Shown here one piece after another: positions 6,592 through 10,011 of a stretch of DNA of 10,011 nucleotides. The first letter of the stretch is position 1; every line of letters begins with the position of its first letter. The stretch spans positions 1 through 10,011 of the forward strand of contig JADGAW010000067.1 of NCBI GenBank assembly GCA_015231815.1. The letters run 5' to 3'. A program made the position numbers and the translations under genes. Source of the stretch: Nitrospinota bacterium. Lineage in GTDB: Bacteria > Nitrospinota_A > JADGAW01. The notes under the pieces are model-generated. The model saw only the letters and a list, made by a program, of their open reading frames with translations, made no database searches and had not been told where the DNA came from.

Positions 6592-8259
6592 TCAACTACC
6601 TGATTGATAGAGGTAAAGATATTTCCTGTTAAGAAAAGAAGTGTATGGATTTATTTCATGTAAGTAATAGGAAAAAGGGGCGCGTAAAAATGTATATGCC
6701 GCATATTGGGCGGTAACTTCATTCTCATACCAAAAAGAAAAACTACCGCTTCCGATGAAAAAAAGAATTTTCTTTAATGGTAATACCTCATTCATACCTT
6801 CTGGAGGCTTGGATAAAAGATAGTAAACCTTCTCACCTTTATACTTTTTAATTTCTTTAATCGGCATGACGTTAACTTTATTCGTTTCTTCTGTAAACCT
6901 ATGCGCCAAAGAAAAACTGGAAACAAAACGGTTATTTTGTTTGTTATAGAACATACTAATTCCCGATTCGAAAGCTATTTTCCATACTTCTTCATCAGGG
7001 TTAAAAAAAATATATGATTTGTCGTTTACAGATACAATGTCTTTCATTGCTTTTTGAGGCTCACTCAAGGTGCTTATAAGAGAATAGCTTTTGCCCGCAG
7101 ACCAGATGAACGCCAACAAATAAAAAGACAGAAAAAAAATGCTGCTTTTTTGTTTAATGTTTCTTAAAAAATATTCCAAATAAAGAAAGAGCAGGAGAAT
7201 AAACCCAACATGCAGTGGGAAAAAACTTCTTAATAGTTTCTGATTATTTCCCCCGGAAAGAAGGAGAAAGGCTAAACAATAAGAAAGAAGAACAAAAATG
7301 AGCGGATGATAATCAGCAATTACCTTTTTTAAGGAACTCTTCGTTGTTAGAAGAAAAATAGTCGCCCCCAAAAGAATAAAGCAGTAAAAAAACTCTACTG
7401 AAATGTAATAAAGAGGAACAATGAGATGAAATATATATAGGTTTTTTTCACTGGTATAAAAATTTTCTGGTGAGCCAGAAAGAAACATCTGCCCTTCGAC
7501 GTTCAAAAGAGCATTCTCCCAAAAAACTTTCAAGTATGATGCTTTTTGAACAACTAAAGAAAGGACATCTCCAGCAATAACCAGAAGTATAGCTATGAGA
7601 AAAAGCTTAAAAAGAAATAAAGCTTTTTTGCTGTCCTTTAGGTAATATTTTGACCATAGGAGCCCGACAATACCGCTGCCTACAAGATAGGGCAATGACG
7701 ACAATTGGGAATAAAAAGCCGCAACAGATGTTGTAAGGTACGCAGCAATGAAAACCTTTTTATTTTCATGAGTAATTATGGAATAAAGAAAATAAATTGA
7801 CATTAAAACCAAACAGGCAAGAAAGGTTGAATAACCGACCCAAAGCTGATTGGCATTTACGGTTACAGACGTGTAAAAAATAACGAGAACAATTACTGAC
7901 CTGTAATATTCCTTTTGATGTCCAACAATGAGCAGTTGAAGAAAAAAACCAATAATTCCAAGGGAAATATAGCTGAGAAGGTTAATTGCCTCCAGAGGAG
8001 AAATCGGGATAAATCTCCCGACAACATTATGAACAATTCCCGCTGCAATAATAAAAACGGGTTTCGTAAACTCTCCCCGAATAGATGGGGAACAAATAAG
8101 GCGTTCAGATAAACACTTGGAGTATATTTCGGTATCAAGAGCAAAAACTTTTTCATCTGAGGGAATTCGGGTATGAGGATACGTGTACAAATAGAAAAAA
8201 AGCCCGACAATAATGTTAAGCATCAACAGAATTACTATAGTTTTCTTCTGTAAAATCAA
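6592..8259 (-). CDS. Polytopic membrane protein, possible GT-C-type glycosyltransferase
   Basis: A 555-residue inner-membrane protein with a first span at about 7-27 after a basic start, roughly ten or more hydrophobic segments up to residue about 388, and a soluble C-terminal part (about 400-555). The loop after the first span is acidic and polar (IPSDEKVFALDTEIY, 32-46). A polar acidic first periplasmic loop is where GT-C transferases carry their catalytic Asp/Glu, and the gene sits directly behind a more convincing GT-C gene, so a lipid-linked sugar transferase or polysaccharide assembly role is plausible but unproven. I recognise no specific family. The start as given is a TTG 5 bp after the upstream stop, which suggests translational coupling; an ATG at 8223 (residue 13) is the alternative but would cut into the first span. 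Neither has a clear Shine-Dalgarno. The gene looks more AT-rich than the plus-strand genes, judged by eye. Confidence 0.75.
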   Translation of the reverse strand: MILQKKTIVILLMLNIIVGLFFYLYTYPHTRIPSDEKVFALDTEIYSKCLSERLICSPSIRGEFTKPVFIIAAGIVHNVVGRFIPISPLEAINLLSYISLGIIGFFLQLLIVGHQKEYYRSVIVLVIFYTSVTVNANQLWVGYSTFLACLVLMSIYFLYSIITHENKKVFIAAYLTTSVAAFYSQLSSLPYLVGSGIVGLLWSKYYLKDSKKALFLFKLFLIAILLVIAGDVLSLVVQKASYLKVFWENALLNVEGQMFLSGSPENFYTSEKNLYIFHLIVPLYYISVEFFYCFILLGATIFLLTTKSSLKKVIADYHPLIFVLLSYCLAFLLLSGGNNQKLLRSFFPLHVGFILLLFLYLEYFLRNIKQKSSIFFLSFYLLAFIWSAGKSYSLISTLSEPQKAMKDIVSVNDKSYIFFNPDEEVWKIAFESGISMFYNKQNNRFVSSFSLAHRFTEETNKVNVMPIKEIKKYKGEKVYYLLSKPPEGMNEVLPLKKILFFIGSGSFSFWYENEVTAQYAAYTFLRAPFSYYLHEINPYTSFLNRKYLYLYQSGS

Positions 8260-8264
8260 GGTGT

Positions 8265-10011
8265 TTATTTCTTGAGGATTGCTTGAAAAAATAACGCTTT
8301 TTTACTATTTTCACTACCAATAAGTGCCAGAAAAAGCGATAAAGAAATATAACCGGCAAGAATATGTCTTGGGTAATAATTATCTATACTAAATACAATA
8401 TGGGGCAATAAAAATGCAAATGGAATAAGAAGAAAAGCAACATCAAAGTATTCCTTGTTTTTTATTTTGCAAACCAGAGTTACGCAAAACAATATTTGTG
8501 CAATATGAAAAAGCCAGGCAAACCCTCCGTTAAGAGGTGTATCAATCACAAAAAAATAGTTTAATTGATGTATAAACCGTTCCATGGAAAGTTTCATTAC
8601 CGTTGATGAATTTTCAAGAGAAGTTTCAAATATTCCAACCTGAGCGTTCATCGTTAAGCTTTTGCTGGTTACAAACAAATCAAACGTATTATTGAAGTAA
8701 AGGTTATGAGCCAAGGGTAAAAGGAGGATGAAACCATAAATAGTTAATGGAAGAATTAATTTCCTCATACTTTTATACCTTTTAAAATCACAGTAGAAAA
8801 TAAACATAAGTAAACAAAAAAGTCCTGGAATGTAATTAATTCTTGTAATAGAAGCAATTCCAATGAATAAGGGAATGAAATAAAGCTTTTGTTCAAAATT
8901 TTTAACCCAAACAATAATTGCTAAAAGAAAACAACTTAGTGCAAGTGGTTCCTGTAAGCCGTCAAAAACCTTGTCGCTTGCCAACCCAAAGAGCAATAAA
9001 TAAAAAAAGAAGCAATAAAAGTAGGGTATAAAACCATCTTGTATCTTTCTTAACAAAATTAATGTCAGACAAATGGAAAGCGAAAGGAGTAAGAAATAAT
9101 CAACAAAGAAAAGGTAATTAAGTCCATCACCAAAAATTAAGTGCTGTATTGCACGGTAATACCTGAAAAAAGGATGAGAGAAATAAGCATCTTCTCCTCC
9201 CCAGAAAAAATTTCCTTCAAGTAAAATCCTCGATAACCTCTCATAGGTTAGTCCATCATCTCCAATAGCCAAATAGAGTACTTGATTGCTCAACATACCC
9301 AAACCTTGAAGAAGGTTTTCTACAATATTACTATTGATGTGAAACAGAAAAAAAACGTTCAAAAACAGTAAAACATTTACTTCCAAAAATGAAAGTCGTA
9401 GATCAACCTTTTCATTAAATCTGAATAAAATCTCTGGAATGAAAAACAACGAACCAATAATTAGAAGGTTGAATTTATAGTTTAATTGTAAATAGGTCAT
9501 TATAAAAATGGCACATAAGACAAACAAAAAATATATTTGAACTCTTATTTTTTCTCTACCGGTGAAAAAAAGAAGAAGAACAATAACCCCTGTTAAAAGG
9601 TCTTGTATCCATCCAATGAAAAATTTTACGGTAGTATTTTCTTTGTCAGAAAAGTTCGTAACGGGAGTAATCTCCTTATTGTTTTTCTTTTGATAAATTT
9701 TAATGACGGGCTTATCGGCGACTCCTTGGTATGTTTTCAGGAACATTTGGTAATTGACATCTTCCCTCTCTTTTTCCAAAGGATTGAACTCATACTGAAC
9801 AGTAATGGGTAACGAGCTGCTCATTGCACTTAACAGGGCAAACTCCTTTTCATTTCCATAGTTTTTGAAATGATATGTTTTATCTCCAAGGGTAATATCA
9901 ACTTTTCCGGTAAATGATATATACAGGTTTTCTGCCTTTACCTTTCCTTTCCATTGAGCAGTGAAGGGGCTACTCTCAGGGTTATAGATAATATACTTAC
10001 TTAAGTAACCT
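8265..10011 (-). CDS. GT-C-like membrane glycosyltransferase with N-terminal soluble beta-type domain, 5' end outside window
   Basis: The frame stays open from the TAA at 8265-8267 to the right edge, so the ATG at 9824 is internal; 581 residues are visible and the true start is missing. Visible residues about 1-80 are soluble and beta-like, with SPFTAQWKGKV near 14-24 and SLPITVQYEF near 66-75. This pattern recalls the FSxxWxGxL and HPIxxxY elements of PA14-like sugar-binding domains, which is an inference. About ten hydrophobic segments then follow. The large loop after an early span carries GDDGLTYERLSRILLEG (Asp251/Asp252) and GGEDAYFSHPFFRYYRAIQH (Glu273/Asp274), the acidic-pair layout of GT-C enzymes (ArnT/PMT-like) that use polyprenyl-phosphate sugars on the periplasmic side. 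The protein ends shortly after YYPRHILAGYISLSLFLAL. It is followed 5 bp later by a second polytopic protein on the same strand, suggesting one surface-glycan operon. The acceptor is unknown. Confidence 0.82.
   Translation of the reverse strand, partial: GYLSKYIIYNPESSPFTAQWKGKVKAENLYISFTGKVDITLGDKTYHFKNYGNEKEFALLSAMSSSLPITVQYEFNPLEKEREDVNYQMFLKTYQGVADKPVIKIYQKKNNKEITPVTNFSDKENTTVKFFIGWIQDLLTGVIVLLLFFTGREKIRVQIYFLFVLCAIFIMTYLQLNYKFNLLIIGSLFFIPEILFRFNEKVDLRLSFLEVNVLLFLNVFFLFHINSNIVENLLQGLGMLSNQVLYLAIGDDGLTYERLSRILLEGNFFWGGEDAYFSHPFFRYYRAIQHLIFGDGLNYLFFVDYFLLLSLSICLTLILLRKIQDGFIPYFYCFFFYLLLFGLASDKVFDGLQEPLALSCFLLAIIVWVKNFEQKLYFIPLFIGIASITRINYIPGLFCLLMFIFYCDFKRYKSMRKLILPLTIYGFILLLPLAHNLYFNNTFDLFVTSKSLTMNAQVGIFETSLENSSTVMKLSMERFIHQLNYFFVIDTPLNGGFAWLFHIAQILFCVTLVCKIKNKEYFDVAFLLIPFAFLLPHIVFSIDNYYPRHILAGYISLSLFLALIGSENSKKALFFQAILKK

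Noticed and set aside
9822..9824. ATG as the true start of the right-most membrane glycosyltransferase gene
   Set aside because: The frame continues upstream to the window edge with 62 further codons of coherent, domain-like protein and no stop, so the start lies outside.

Overview
The window looks like an ordinary, densely coded stretch of chromosome from a Gram-negative, low-GC bacterium. A proteobacterial-type tRNA-Arg with an encoded CCA end, a DUF484 segment (known to me mainly from Proteobacteria), a HypD hydrogenase maturase and GT-C membrane glycosyltransferases together suggest a proteobacterium or desulfobacterium, perhaps a sulfur- or hydrogen-metabolising one. The lineage is an inference and I cannot name a genus.

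Left edge (1-497): a tRNA-Arg(UCG) lies on the minus strand, followed by a non-coding stretch with an exact 11-bp tandem repeat and a plausible sigma70 promoter reading rightwards. Plus-strand run (498-4441): a DUF4178 gene broken by one extra G in a 9-G tract, then 3 bp later an HPP-family membrane protein, then hypD on its own without other hyp genes, then a Na+/phosphate cotransporter-like protein with a C-terminal PhoU-like domain. Spacing (3 bp, 24 bp, 103 bp) suggests the first three are co-transcribed and the fourth possibly so.

Plus-strand 4491-6527: a perfect extended -10 promoter drives a gene for a three-part fusion: an inositol-monophosphatase-family phosphatase with a complete active site, a DUF484/GAF-like middle, and a GGDEF diguanylate cyclase domain. 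In the GGDEF domain the signature reads QGEEF, but the metal, guanine-binding and inhibitory-site residues are kept at the spacing known from PleD. This is the most unusual object in the window: it couples a small-molecule phosphatase to c-di-GMP signalling in one polypeptide.

Right part (6592-10011, minus strand): two tandem genes, 5 bp apart, encode large multi-span membrane proteins. The upstream one is cut by the window edge, so its start lies outside, and it has an N-terminal soluble beta-type segment followed by a GT-C-like glycosyltransferase core. The downstream one is a related-looking membrane protein of uncertain function with a soluble C-terminal third. They probably belong to a surface polysaccharide or glycosylation locus continuing beyond the window. 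They converge on the fusion gene with a 64-bp gap and no convincing terminator.
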